A DNA stretch of 64,000 bases, taken from contig NZ_JALEIK010000038.1 in assembly GCF_022770205.1 (NCBI RefSeq), positions 227,816-291,815 on the forward strand, written 5' to 3'. Shown here piece after piece: positions 18,445 through 27,199 of the stretch. A model generated the notes under the pieces. That model had not been told where the DNA came from and made no database searches. It was given only the letters and a program-made list of their open reading frames with translations. The position numbers and the translations under genes are program-made. Source of the stretch: Helicobacter sp. Its GTDB lineage: Bacteria; Campylobacterota; Campylobacteria; Campylobacterales; Helicobacteraceae. Each line of letters opens with the position of its first letter. Position 1 is the stretch's first letter.

Positions 18445-19517
18445 AAGTATTCCTTTGTGTAGTCAAATAAATTTGCTTCTGTGGTTTGGTTTGTAAATCG
18501 TGTCTCTAGCGTATGTGTATCTATTCCTAAAATGAGTGCAAAGTTATATTTCTCTTTTATAAGTGCTGTAAAAAGTATCGCATTATCTGTATAGGGAATA
18601 GCCTTTGCATAGGGCGCATAAAGCTCTTGGTAAACTTTTGGAACAAAAAGCATTAAATGCGCCCATTTTGCATACATTCTAAAATAAGCTAAATATTGCT
18701 CATACAATTTGGAATCTTGGCAGGTTAGTAGGACTTTATTTGTTGTGCCGGGCTTTGCAATCACTCCGCGTTCATCTAAATAGAGTGGCTTAAAGTTGGT
18801 TAAAGTGGAAAAATTCTCTAGTTGAACATTGATGGAATAGTCTTCGCAGAATTGCAACACGCGAGCTAGCGGTTGCAAAAAGAGTTTAGGAAGTGGTATC
18901 TCATAATCTGTGCTTTTGTAAAAGAGTTTTATTCCAAAAAGGGAATAAGAATTTAATGCAAAGGGAAGTTTATTATCTTGGATTTTTTCTTGTAAAAGTA
19001 TTTTAATTTCTTGTTGATTTTTTGGTAATGTACTTAAGTCTAGGCTTGTGTTACAATATAAAAAAAACCCTGCATCACTTTCAATAATATTATGGATAAG
19101 TCCGCTTATGCTTCCGCAAAAATGACCTAGTGTTTTTTTGTGTGTGGCAATTTGTGTGGCAATTTCATATTCTTCTTTGTTGAGTAAAAATAAAATCTTA
19201 TTTTTTATTAGTAGATAATGGCGTAGAATCCGCATTAAAGATTGCTCCAAATCTTCTACGCTAATCCAAGCTACTTCTTTATCGTTCATTGCGATGTTTC
19301 CGCTAAAAAGGATTCCAAATGCACCTTTTTGGACAGCTTCTTCTATGTCTTTTTGGGCTTGCATATTATTTTTATTGGTAACGACAAATAAATCGCCTTT
19401 ACGCACGCTACTACTTTGGTCGCAAATTTGATAAAAAAAAGAAATGCTAGGCTTGTTAAGTAGTGTTCCAAAAGTAATTTCTACAATTTCATTAACACCA
19501 ATTTGTATTCCCTTCAT
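18441..19517 (-). CDS. Protein with Mur-ligase-N-terminal-like region, function unknown
   Basis: 358 aa. Residues ~15-85 resemble the UDP-substrate domain of MurE/MurF: FGTLLN, SSSVRKGDLFVVT, A/GAFGILFSG. No ATP P-loop (GTxGKT) is visible, so it is not a complete ligase. The rest has no motif I recognise. A hypothetical gene follows metG in H. pylori (HP0418 as I recall). Start ATG 19517 is 9 bases after metG with AAAGGAATAGT; it couples to the NifX-like gene by a 4-base overlap. Confidence 0.6.
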   Translation of the reverse strand: MKGIQIGVNEIVEITFGTLLNKPSISFFYQICDQSSSVRKGDLFVVTNKNNMQAQKDIEEAVQKGAFGILFSGNIAMNDKEVAWISVEDLEQSLMRILRHYLLIKNKILFLLNKEEYEIATQIATHKKTLGHFCGSISGLIHNIIESDAGFFLYCNTSLDLSTLPKNQQEIKILLQEKIQDNKLPFALNSYSLFGIKLFYKSTDYEIPLPKLFLQPLARVLQFCEDYSINVQLENFSTLTNFKPLYLDERGVIAKPGTTNKVLLTCQDSKLYEQYLAYFRMYAKWAHLMLFVPKVYQELYAPYAKAIPYTDNAILFTALIKEKYNFALILGIDTHTLETRFTNQTTEANLFDYTKEYL

Positions 19518-19526
19518 ACTATTCCT

Positions 19527-21461
19527 TTAGCTAATTTTGCTTCCATTTTTCCTTTTATTTTGTGGTGTGATAAAGCTTAGTCCTTCATTATCACTTGTTA
19601 CTAAAAGCATTCCCTCGCTTATCTCTCCTATAAGCTTTGCAGGCTTTAAATTTGCTAGCACACAAACTTGCTTGCCTAGCAAATCTTGCGGTGTGTAGTG
19701 TGCTTTAATCCCAGCTAAAATTTGGCGTGGGCGTGCTTCACCTAAATCCACTTGAAGTTTTAAGAGCTTTTCACTCTTAGGCAAAACTTCTGCATTTATA
19801 ATCGTGCCTATGCGCAAATCAATCTTTGTAAAATCCTCTTTGCTAATAGGATTTGTTATCTCTAAAGGCTCAAGTTTTGTGCATTCTATCTTTATATCTT
19901 GCAATAACTTCTCTTCAATGCGCGGAAAAAGTGCCGGAGTTGGCTCTAAAATTATGGAATCCAAAATCTCCCCTTGCGTGATGAAACGCTTAAAATTCTC
20001 CGCATTTGCACTCAAACCAAAAACTTTTAGAATCTTATTAGCACTTTTTGGCATACAAGGCGATAAGAAAAGTGCGGCTTTTAGCAAGATATTGGTAATT
20101 AACAGCAACAATTGTGCCACTTCTGCGTGTTTATTTGCCTTTATCAGTTGCCACGGCTCTTTTTTTGCAATGGTTGCATTGCCTAGACTAAAGAGCTTCC
20201 AAAGCTCTTCTAAATAGCGGTGGGTTTGCACTTCGTTCATATAGGATTCTAGGCTGTTTAAGAGTGCTTGGATTTGTGCAAGTTCCTCACAATATGTAGT
20301 TTTTAACTCTGATAAATCCGCTTTTAGTGTGTTGTTAAAATACTTTGCTCCCATTCCCAAAAGGCGGTTGAGTAAGTTTCCTAAATCATTGCCTAAATCT
20401 GCATTAATGCGTTCAATTAATGCGTTTTGTGAGAAATCCCCATCCTGTCCAAAAGGCACTTCGCGTAAGACAAAATATCTAAATGCATCAAGCCCATACG
20501 CATCTACCACTTCTTTAGGATTGACAACATTGCCGACACTCTTACTCATTTTAGCCCCATCTTTTGTCCACCAGCCGTGTGCGGCAATGTGTTTTGGAAG
20601 CGGTAAATCAAGGCTCATTAAAAAGGCAATCCAATAGATGGCGTGGAAGCGTAAAATGTCTTTGCCTACAATGTGATAATTTGCAGGCCAAAAGTCCATT
20701 TTATTTTCTAAATCATTATGGAATCCAAGCGCACTTAGATAATTAACAAGTGCATCAAGCCACACATACATCACATGTTTTTGATTGCTTGGATGATTTT
20801 CTAAAAGTTCTTTAGGAAGTTTAATTCCCCAATTAAAGCTTGTGCGTGTGATGGATAAGTCTTCTAATCCACTTTTTACAAAGTTTATCACTTCATTGCG
20901 TCTTGATTTTGGTAGGATAAAATTTGGATTTTCATCATAAAATTTTAAAAGTTTATCTGTGTATGCACTGAGTTTGAAAAAATAACTCTCTTCTTTAAGA
21001 AGTATTGTTTCTTTGCTGCAATCTGGGCAACTCTTTTCGCCTGCTAATTGGGATTTTGCAAAAAAGGATTCACAAGATATGCAATAATTTCCCTCGTATT
21101 CTCCCTTATAAATATCCCCCTTTTTATACATTTTTAAAAACACATATTGCGCACTTTGTTGGTGTGTGGAATCTGTGGTGCGGATAAAATAATCATAGTT
21201 TATTCCAAATGCGTCCCAAAGGCTTTTAAAACGCTCCGCAATCGTATCTACATAGTCTTTTGGATTCTGCCCTTTTTTTTGCGCACTTTGTTCAATCTTT
21301 TGCCCGTGTTCGTCTGTGCCTGTTAGGCAAAACACGCTCTTGTCTTTTAAGCGGTGGAATCTTGCAAGGGTATCAACGATGATTGTTGTATAGGCGTGTC
21401 CAATGTGTGGAATATCATTCACATAATAAATTGGCGATGTGATATAAAATTTAGAATTCAA
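19527..21461 (-). CDS. metG: Methionyl-tRNA synthetase
   Basis: Charges tRNA-Met; 644 aa. HIGH motif at residues 19-22, a zinc knuckle CISCESFF...CPDC (~127-147), KMSKS (~305), an anticodon-binding helical domain, and a C-terminal tRNA-binding (Trbp111/EMAP) domain with DLRIGTII...LLKLQVDLGE and QVCVLANLKPAKL. The ATG overlaps the preceding Cys-rich gene by 11 bases. Confidence 0.97.
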   Translation of the reverse strand: MNSKFYITSPIYYVNDIPHIGHAYTTIIVDTLARFHRLKDKSVFCLTGTDEHGQKIEQSAQKKGQNPKDYVDTIAERFKSLWDAFGINYDYFIRTTDSTHQQSAQYVFLKMYKKGDIYKGEYEGNYCISCESFFAKSQLAGEKSCPDCSKETILLKEESYFFKLSAYTDKLLKFYDENPNFILPKSRRNEVINFVKSGLEDLSITRTSFNWGIKLPKELLENHPSNQKHVMYVWLDALVNYLSALGFHNDLENKMDFWPANYHIVGKDILRFHAIYWIAFLMSLDLPLPKHIAAHGWWTKDGAKMSKSVGNVVNPKEVVDAYGLDAFRYFVLREVPFGQDGDFSQNALIERINADLGNDLGNLLNRLLGMGAKYFNNTLKADLSELKTTYCEELAQIQALLNSLESYMNEVQTHRYLEELWKLFSLGNATIAKKEPWQLIKANKHAEVAQLLLLITNILLKAALFLSPCMPKSANKILKVFGLSANAENFKRFITQGEILDSIILEPTPALFPRIEEKLLQDIKIECTKLEPLEITNPISKEDFTKIDLRIGTIINAEVLPKSEKLLKLQVDLGEARPRQILAGIKAHYTPQDLLGKQVCVLANLKPAKLIGEISEGMLLVTSDNEGLSFITPQNKRKNGSKIS

Positions 21462-21759
21462 AATTGCCTCCGTTTCCTTTATTCATACTTAAATACACAG
21501 CACTAACATAGTTGTTTCTAGTATCGCATTCTAGGATTTCTGTGCAATTTAAACAACTCTTTAAGCCCTTAGATTCTTGGCAGGCTTTGAGTGTTTCTTG
21601 CTTTTGGTTTAGATTTTCTTGTGTTTTATTGGCAAAGTCTTTTTTTTGGTTGCAAGTTTGTGCGTGCTTGCATAAAATACAATTGGCTACACCTTCACGC
21701 TGTTGGCATTCTTTTAAGGCTTTTAATGCGCTTTCAATTTCAACTCTATCGGCTAACAA
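21451..21759 (-). CDS. Small cysteine-repeat protein between fbp and metG
   Basis: 102 aa with an internal duplication: residues ~14-45 and ~56-88 share the pattern LKxCQ-x7-C-x2-C-x5-C. Eight Cys in two equal sets suggest a metal or disulfide-bound small domain; function unknown. A hypothetical gene of similar size sits between fbp and metG in C. jejuni as I recall, so it is conserved. TTG 21759 is inferred as the start (GGGAG ahead within the fbp 3' end); it overlaps fbp by 14 and metG by 11 bases. Confidence 0.65.
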   Translation of the reverse strand: MLADRVEIESALKALKECQQREGVANCILCKHAQTCNQKKDFANKTQENLNQKQETLKACQESKGLKSCLNCTEILECDTRNNYVSAVYLSMNKGNGGNFEF

Positions 21760-22645
21760 AATCTATCTCCCAAATGCTTCCAAAATGACAAGGTGTGGTA
21801 TCGTGCAAATGTTTAGGTTGCAATTTTAAAAGGGGCGTGGTTTTGGATTCCAACGCATCAATTAAAACTGCCTCATCAACAAAAACCGCTTTGCCACCGG
21901 CTCTTTCAAAGATAAAAGCAAAGGGAAAGACCTCAAAAAGCATTCTAAGCTTTCCCTTTGGTGCATCACTTGTTGCAGGATAGGAAAATAAGCCACCGCC
22001 TTTAACTAAAATGTGGTGCAAATCTGGCACCATTGCGCCACTATAACGCAAGCGGTAGCCTGCATCAAAAAGCGATTCCATCTTTGCTTTATGCGCTTTG
22101 CTCCAGTTTTTTTGTGTGCCACCTGTGGCGTTTAGCTTGCCCTTGCTTGCGAGTTTTAAGCATTTTTGTAAGCCAAATTTCTCTCCATCATAAGTGAAGT
22201 AATTCACACCTTCTTTTAAAAGTGAAGCAAATCCAATTCCAACTACCATTCCATACACGACATACGCACTTGCAACTAAGTTTTGTGGGAGAAAATCGCC
22301 CTGATAGATTCCAAAAATACTTCCCACACTTAAATTTGCTCCCATTAAAGATGAGCCATCAAGGGGATCATAAGCGATAGAATAAAGCCCATTTTCGCAA
22401 AGTGGAATCGCATTTTCTTGCTCTTCGCTACAAATTTGCTTCACGCAAGAGAGTGTTTTAAACGCATTTTGCACGATTAAATCTGCTTGCACATCAGCTT
22501 GTAATTGTGTATCGCCTGTGGCGTTGGTGCTTTGTGTGTATTCGCCTAAGTTTTTTTGTAAGATGGTGTAGATTGCTAAACTTGCTTGCTTGATACTTGT
22601 TAAAATGGAATCCAAATCTTTTGCTAGATTGGCGTTTGTTTGCAC
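21746..22645 (-). CDS. fbp: Fructose-1,6-bisphosphatase class I
   Basis: The gluconeogenic hydrolysis of fructose 1,6-bisphosphate; 299 aa. The metal/phosphate motif is YDPLDGSSL (~residue 94), with the substrate-binding RLRYSGAMVPD (~203) and FERAGGKAV (~257). First gene of the run fbp, Cys-repeat gene, metG, Mur-like gene, NifX-like gene. Confidence 0.95.
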   Translation of the reverse strand: MQTNANLAKDLDSILTSIKQASLAIYTILQKNLGEYTQSTNATGDTQLQADVQADLIVQNAFKTLSCVKQICSEEQENAIPLCENGLYSIAYDPLDGSSLMGANLSVGSIFGIYQGDFLPQNLVASAYVVYGMVVGIGFASLLKEGVNYFTYDGEKFGLQKCLKLASKGKLNATGGTQKNWSKAHKAKMESLFDAGYRLRYSGAMVPDLHHILVKGGGLFSYPATSDAPKGKLRMLFEVFPFAFIFERAGGKAVFVDEAVLIDALESKTTPLLKLQPKHLHDTTPCHFGSIWEIDFVSR

Positions 22646-22673
22646 GCATAACTCCCTTAAGAAAAATTTTTTA

Positions 22674-22679
22674 ATTATA
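22674..22679 (-). promoter_or_regulatory. Probable fbp -10 box (TATAAT)
   Basis: The minus strand reads AGTATATAATT, about 29 bases upstream of the fbp ATG. It would drive the minus-strand run to 18058. Confidence 0.45.
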
Positions 22680-22721
22680 TACTAAATAATGCTATTTAGG
22701 GCAATATTAGTGTTATTTTGC

Positions 22722-22727
22722 TAGAAT
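22722..22727 (+). promoter_or_regulatory. Probable rpe -10 box (extended TGCTAGAAT)
   Basis: TTTTGCTAGAAT is an extended -10 about 33 bases before the rpe ATG. Confidence 0.45.
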
Positions 22728-22760
22728 TTCTGCTTAATTTTCATTGTGAAAGGAATCTAA

Positions 22761-23396
22761 ATGCTAGTGGCTCCTAGTATTCTCTCAGCAGACTTTGGAA
22801 GGTTAGAAAAAGAAGTGCAGGCAATTTGTGAGGCAGATTGTGATTTTGTGCATATTGATGTGATGGATGGACATTTTGTGCCCAATTTTACTTTTGGTCC
22901 TATTGTTTTAGAAGCTGTGGCAAAGGCTGCTACAAAACCTCTTGACATTCATTTAATGGTGCAAAACAATTCCTTTTTTGTGGATTTATTTGCGCCTTTT
23001 AAGCCAGAGTTTTTATCCTTTCACATTGAAGAAGAAAAGCACGCAAACCGCCTAGCGCAAAAGATTAGGGATTTAGGGATTAAGCCTGCTGTTGTGTTGA
23101 ATCCACACACAGGGATTGAGAGCATTGAATACTTGCTAGAGTGCATTGATATGGTGCTTGTGATGAGTGTAAATCCTGGCTTTGGCGGGCAGAAGTTTAT
23201 CCCAAATGTGATTGAAAAAATCAAACGCTTAAAAGAGAGGATACAAAGGCGGAATCCAAAATGTTTAATTGAAGTTGATGGGGGTGTAAGTGGCACAAAT
23301 ATTGAGCTTTTAAGAGAAGCAGGAGTGGATATTGTAGTGGCTGGAAGCTATGTTTTTAGCGGGGATTATGCGCAAAAAATTGCATCTTTAAAATAG
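22761..23396 (+). CDS. rpe: Ribulose-phosphate 3-epimerase
   Basis: Interconverts ribulose 5-phosphate and xylulose 5-phosphate; 211 aa TIM barrel. Motifs: APSILSADF (start), HIDVMDGHFVPN (metal His/Asp), LDIHLMV, MSVNPGFGGQ phosphate loop and EVDGGV. ATG 22761 follows AAAGGAATCTAA. The next gene starts 8 bases after the stop. Confidence 0.96.
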   Translation: MLVAPSILSADFGRLEKEVQAICEADCDFVHIDVMDGHFVPNFTFGPIVLEAVAKAATKPLDIHLMVQNNSFFVDLFAPFKPEFLSFHIEEEKHANRLAQKIRDLGIKPAVVLNPHTGIESIEYLLECIDMVLVMSVNPGFGGQKFIPNVIEKIKRLKERIQRRNPKCLIEVDGGVSGTNIELLREAGVDIVVAGSYVFSGDYAQKIASLK

Positions 23397-23404
23397 GGGT
23401 TAAT

Positions 23405-25231
23405 ATGCTAGATAAGGCGCAAATGTGTTATTTTAATGGGGATTATCAAACAAGCTTTAATGTGTGCGTGCAGGCTTTGCAAGATTTAGACAAGCAAGAG
23501 ATTAACAAGTTGGAATCTAAAAATAAACTCATAGAGCTCGCTGCTTTAAGTGCACTAAAGCTAGGGATTTCTGAGGCTTTAGAATTCTGCGCGCAAAGCT
23601 ACAATTACCATCAAGATTCTGTATTTTATGCGCTAAATTTAGCAAAAGCCTTGTTTTTAGCTAAAAATTACCAAGAAGCTACAAGGCTTTTAGAAGCCTT
23701 AATCAACGCGCAACATTCCTTGCAGTTAGAGTGTTTGCAGTTGCTTTTAGAAGTGTATAAAGCCCAAAACTTGCTAGAAAATGCAGAGAGTGTGTATCGG
23801 GTTTTATTGCAAAACACGCCTAAAGATTGGCAGAAGTGGCTAGAATGTGGTGATATGTATTTTGATGCTGCCCCAAAAAAAGCGTTAGAAATTTATGGTG
23901 CGTGCCATAAAATCGCTAAAGAAACGCTAAGTGAGCTTCAAAGCAATGCGCCCTTTGTAGAGATTCCACAAACTTTTGAGCCAAACTCACTTACAGAGAG
24001 ATTAAATGCTTTAAAAACTCCCAAGCAAGTGAAAGAAAATCCAGAGATTACGCATTTAAAAGCTTTTTTACACACAACATTAGAAGTAAGAATTGCGCAA
24101 AGTTTTTTGCAAATTTTTGAAAATCCTATGCAGGAGGCGCAAAGGGCGTTAGAGATTCTTTTGCCTTTACAAGAACAAAATGCAAATAATGGAAGGTTTT
24201 GGATATTTTTTGCGCGTGCTTTAGAATACACAGGATATTATGCACAAGCGGAGCAGGCTTACAAAAAGGTTTTTGCCATTCCAAATATTCCAGAGCGTTC
24301 TTTGCATATGGCAAAATTTTGGTTGGCGTATTTGCTAATGCGCCAAAATCGCTTTAGTGAAGCCCTAGAGTCCTATGAATACCGCTTGCATTTTGCAGGG
24401 AGTGCGACTTTCTCAATCTTGCATTATAATTTAGTTACAGAGGCTTTTTACAAAGATTCTAATGCTTTTAAGGATAAAGAAATTTTCGTGTATTGCGAGC
24501 AGGGGTTTGGGGATACTTTAATGTTTTGTCGCACTTTAGAAGCCCTTTGTGCGGTGGCAAAGAGGGTATATTTCGCTCCACAAAGTGCACTGTATTCTTT
24601 GTTTAAGACAAGGCTATCCCAAGAGGATTGTTTTAAAAATTTAGAGATTTTAGACACGATTCCAACGCATTTTGATTTTGCATTACCTTTAACTTCTTTG
24701 CCTTACTTTTTAGGGCTTGATAGCCTTGAAAAAATGATTAACTTAAAAACTCCCCTTGCAATTAGAAAAAAGAAATCAAAAAATATAGTAAAGAGGATTG
24801 GATTTTTCTGGCATACCAATTTTGCACTTAAAGAAGATAATACGCGTAATTTTAGCTTGGAATTTTTCTTAAACTTTTTATTGGAATTAAAAAATGTGGA
24901 GCTTGTGTCTTTGCAGGTGGGGGAGTTTGAGCTTCCAAAGAATGTGGAAAATGTGGGGAGAGACTTTAAAGGCTGGCTTGATACTTACAAGGCGATGGAA
25001 GGCTTGGATTGTGTGGTTGGGATTGATAGCTCTCCTGCGCATTTAGCTTTGCTTTGTGGAATCCCAACGCTGATAATTTTACAACCTAGATTTGATTGGC
25101 GCTTTGGCTTGTATGAAGCACCAAAGGCTAAGTTTTATGGAGAAAATGCGCATTTGTTTGTGTCAAATCCTAATGATTTAAATAGCAAAAAGGGGATTTT
25201 AGAGAAAATGCAACAAATCTTAGAATTGTAA
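23405..25231 (+). CDS. TPR protein with glycosyltransferase-like C-terminus
   Basis: 608 aa. Residues ~1-330 are helical repeats of TPR type (for example YQEATRLLEALI, ALEYTGYYAQAEQAYKKV). Residues ~350-600 resemble the GT-B fold seen in family 9/41-type transferases: YCEQGFGDTL, IGFFWHTN, and VVGIDSSPAHLALLCGIPT near the C-terminus. Proteins of this layout may glycosylate proteins or surface sugars, but acceptor and donor are unknown. It follows rpe by 8 bases. Confidence 0.65.
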   Translation: MLDKAQMCYFNGDYQTSFNVCVQALQDLDKQEINKLESKNKLIELAALSALKLGISEALEFCAQSYNYHQDSVFYALNLAKALFLAKNYQEATRLLEALINAQHSLQLECLQLLLEVYKAQNLLENAESVYRVLLQNTPKDWQKWLECGDMYFDAAPKKALEIYGACHKIAKETLSELQSNAPFVEIPQTFEPNSLTERLNALKTPKQVKENPEITHLKAFLHTTLEVRIAQSFLQIFENPMQEAQRALEILLPLQEQNANNGRFWIFFARALEYTGYYAQAEQAYKKVFAIPNIPERSLHMAKFWLAYLLMRQNRFSEALESYEYRLHFAGSATFSILHYNLVTEAFYKDSNAFKDKEIFVYCEQGFGDTLMFCRTLEALCAVAKRVYFAPQSALYSLFKTRLSQEDCFKNLEILDTIPTHFDFALPLTSLPYFLGLDSLEKMINLKTPLAIRKKKSKNIVKRIGFFWHTNFALKEDNTRNFSLEFFLNFLLELKNVELVSLQVGEFELPKNVENVGRDFKGWLDTYKAMEGLDCVVGIDSSPAHLALLCGIPTLIILQPRFDWRFGLYEAPKAKFYGENAHLFVSNPNDLNSKKGILEKMQQILEL

Positions 25232-25314
25232 AATGAATGTTGCAAATTAGTATGGCAAAATGGATTTTACAGGTTGTTTTAGATATTTAAAGTGTAAATT
25301 TTGTCTTTGTGCGT

Positions 25315-25320
25315 TAGAAT
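25315..25320 (+). promoter_or_regulatory. Possible sodB -10 box (TAGAAT)
   Basis: GCGTTAGAAT about 48 bases upstream of the sodB ATG. It lies inside the longer open frame from 25260, arguing for the downstream start. Confidence 0.35.
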
Positions 25321-25367
25321 CTTTTTACAAAACTCTTAAGTTTTGGATTAAATTTAAAAGGATTACA

Positions 25368-25988
25368 ATGTTTAAATTACGCACATTGCCATTTACAGAA
25401 ATAGCGGGATTGATTAGCAAAGAAACCTGTGAGTTTCATTATGGAAAGCATCATCAAACCTATGTGAATAATCTTAATAATCTTATTAAAGGAACAGAAT
25501 TTGAAAATAAAAGCCTTTTTGAGATTGTAACAAAGGCGCAAGGTGGGCTATTTAACAATGCTGCTCAAGTGTATAACCACGATTTTTATTGGGATTGTGT
25601 AAGTCCTAGTGCAACTGCTAGAAGTGTGGAGTTAGATGAAGCAATCAATGCGACATTTGGAAGTTTAGAGAAGTTTAAAGAAGCGTTTTTAAATGCTGCA
25701 ACAACTTTATTTGGTTCTGGCTGGTGCTGGCTTGTGTATCACAATGGCAAATTAGAAATCAAGCAAACAAGCAATGCGCAAACCCCTGTAACAGAAGGTG
25801 CGATTCCATTACTTGTTGTAGATGTGTGGGAACACGCTTATTATATTGATCATAGAAATGCGCGCCCGGCATATTTGGAAAAATTCTTTAACCACATTAA
25901 TTGGGAATTTGTTTCAAAATCATTAGAATGGGCAAAAAAAGAAGGGATTAATTCTGTTGATTTTTATATGAACTCCCTGCACGCATAG
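25368..25988 (+). CDS. sodB: Superoxide dismutase, iron type
   Basis: Removes superoxide; 206 aa. Metal ligands: His in EFHYGKHHQ (~26), His in VYNHDFYW (~75), Asp and His in DVWEHAYY (~158-162). The active-site pattern is Fe-type. Start ATG 25368 follows AAAAGGATTACA; the longer frame (25260) adds 36 non-conserved residues. It converges with ftsZ over 16 bases that hold a small GC hairpin (25987-26001). Confidence 0.95.
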   Translation: MFKLRTLPFTEIAGLISKETCEFHYGKHHQTYVNNLNNLIKGTEFENKSLFEIVTKAQGGLFNNAAQVYNHDFYWDCVSPSATARSVELDEAINATFGSLEKFKEAFLNAATTLFGSGWCWLVYHNGKLEIKQTSNAQTPVTEGAIPLLVVDVWEHAYYIDHRNARPAYLEKFFNHINWEFVSKSLEWAKKEGINSVDFYMNSLHA

Positions 25989-26004
25989 GCGCAATGCGCT
26001 TATG

Positions 26005-27171
26005 TTAGTCCATTTGACGACGCAAAAACGCAGGAATATCTAAAACTTCGTCGTTTGTAAATTCTCCGCCACTAACTTTTTTTCTAGCAGCACTTAGAGT
26101 TTCTTGTTGGTTGATTCTTTGACTCATATCTTTGGGATTAACAAGCTTTAATGTGGAATCGTTATTGTTTTGTGTTTGCGTTAAAGTTGATTCTGCGGGA
26201 GTGCGATCAAAGCCTGTGGCTATGATTGTAACTCTTACTCTATCGCGTTCTATTCCCACATCTGTTGTTGTGCCGAAGATAACATCAGCATCTTCATCAA
26301 CATTTTCGTGAATAATATCCATTGCGTCAGAAAGACTGCTAAGAGGATATTCTGGACTAGTGTAGAAATGCACAAGCACACCTTTTGCGCCGTGGATAGA
26401 CATATTATCAAAAAGCGGAGACTCAATTGCCATTTTAATAGCCTCTTTAGCAGCATCAGCCCCTGTGGATTCTCCAATTCCCATTAATGCCATTCCTTTA
26501 TGGCTCATTGCTGTTTTGACATCGGCAAAATCAACATTAATATCGTTTTCTCCGCAGGATAAAATCACGCCACTCATTCCATTAACGGCAGAAACAAGGA
26601 CATCATCTACAATTCTAAAGCTATCTTTTATGCCTAGATTTTTATCAATAATAGCAAGGAGCTTTTCATTGGGAATCACAACAATGGAATCGCTTTCTGC
26701 TTTAAGCTCTCTATAACCTTCTTCAGCAAGTTTAGCGCGTTTTCCGCCTTCCCAACGGAAGGGCTTTGTTACAATAGATACCGTTAGCGCACCAACTTCT
26801 TTTGCGGCTTTTGCAATCACTGGTGCAGCTCCTGTTCCTGTTCCGCCACCAAGCCCTGCAGAAATAAACACAATATCTGTATTCTCTAAAAATTGCTTTA
26901 ATTCTTCATAGCTTTCAAGCGCCGCATCTTTTCCTACTTGAGGACGCATTCCTGCGCCAAGCCCCTTTGTTAGCCTTGCTCCAAGTTGGATTCTAACAGG
27001 CGCACTTGAAGTGCTGATTGCTTGTGCGTCTGTATTTGCAACTGCAAGAGAAATTCCCTCGTGTGTTCCTGTTTGGATTAGGTGTTCAATCATATTACTT
27101 CCACCACCACCAACGCCTATGACTTTAATCTTTGCTCCAGCACTTAAATTTGCTTCTTGAATGTTTAACAT
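26005..27171 (-). CDS. ftsZ: Cell division GTPase FtsZ
   Basis: The tubulin-like ring protein at mid-cell; 388 aa. GTP-binding: GVGGGGSNM (~20), signature GGGTGTGAAP (~107), then the T7 loop region (NVDFADVKTAM). The C-terminal peptide EVLDIPAFLRRQ is the conserved binding site for FtsA and other partners. It follows ftsA by 28 bases. Confidence 0.98.
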   Translation of the reverse strand: MLNIQEANLSAGAKIKVIGVGGGGSNMIEHLIQTGTHEGISLAVANTDAQAISTSSAPVRIQLGARLTKGLGAGMRPQVGKDAALESYEELKQFLENTDIVFISAGLGGGTGTGAAPVIAKAAKEVGALTVSIVTKPFRWEGGKRAKLAEEGYRELKAESDSIVVIPNEKLLAIIDKNLGIKDSFRIVDDVLVSAVNGMSGVILSCGENDINVDFADVKTAMSHKGMALMGIGESTGADAAKEAIKMAIESPLFDNMSIHGAKGVLVHFYTSPEYPLSSLSDAMDIIHENVDEDADVIFGTTTDVGIERDRVRVTIIATGFDRTPAESTLTQTQNNNDSTLKLVNPKDMSQRINQQETLSAARKKVSGGEFTNDEVLDIPAFLRRQMD

Positions 27172-27199
27172 TACCTTTGCTCCTTCTAAAATTTAATCT

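Noticed and set aside
25260-25367. Longer N-terminus for sodB
   Set aside because: Iron superoxide dismutases begin at MFKLRTLPF here; the upstream part is Cys/Phe-rich and contains a likely promoter.
25987-26001. Small GC hairpin between sodB and ftsZ as an intrinsic terminator
   Set aside because: Six base pairs with one G-T and no U-run on either strand; too weak to list as a terminator.
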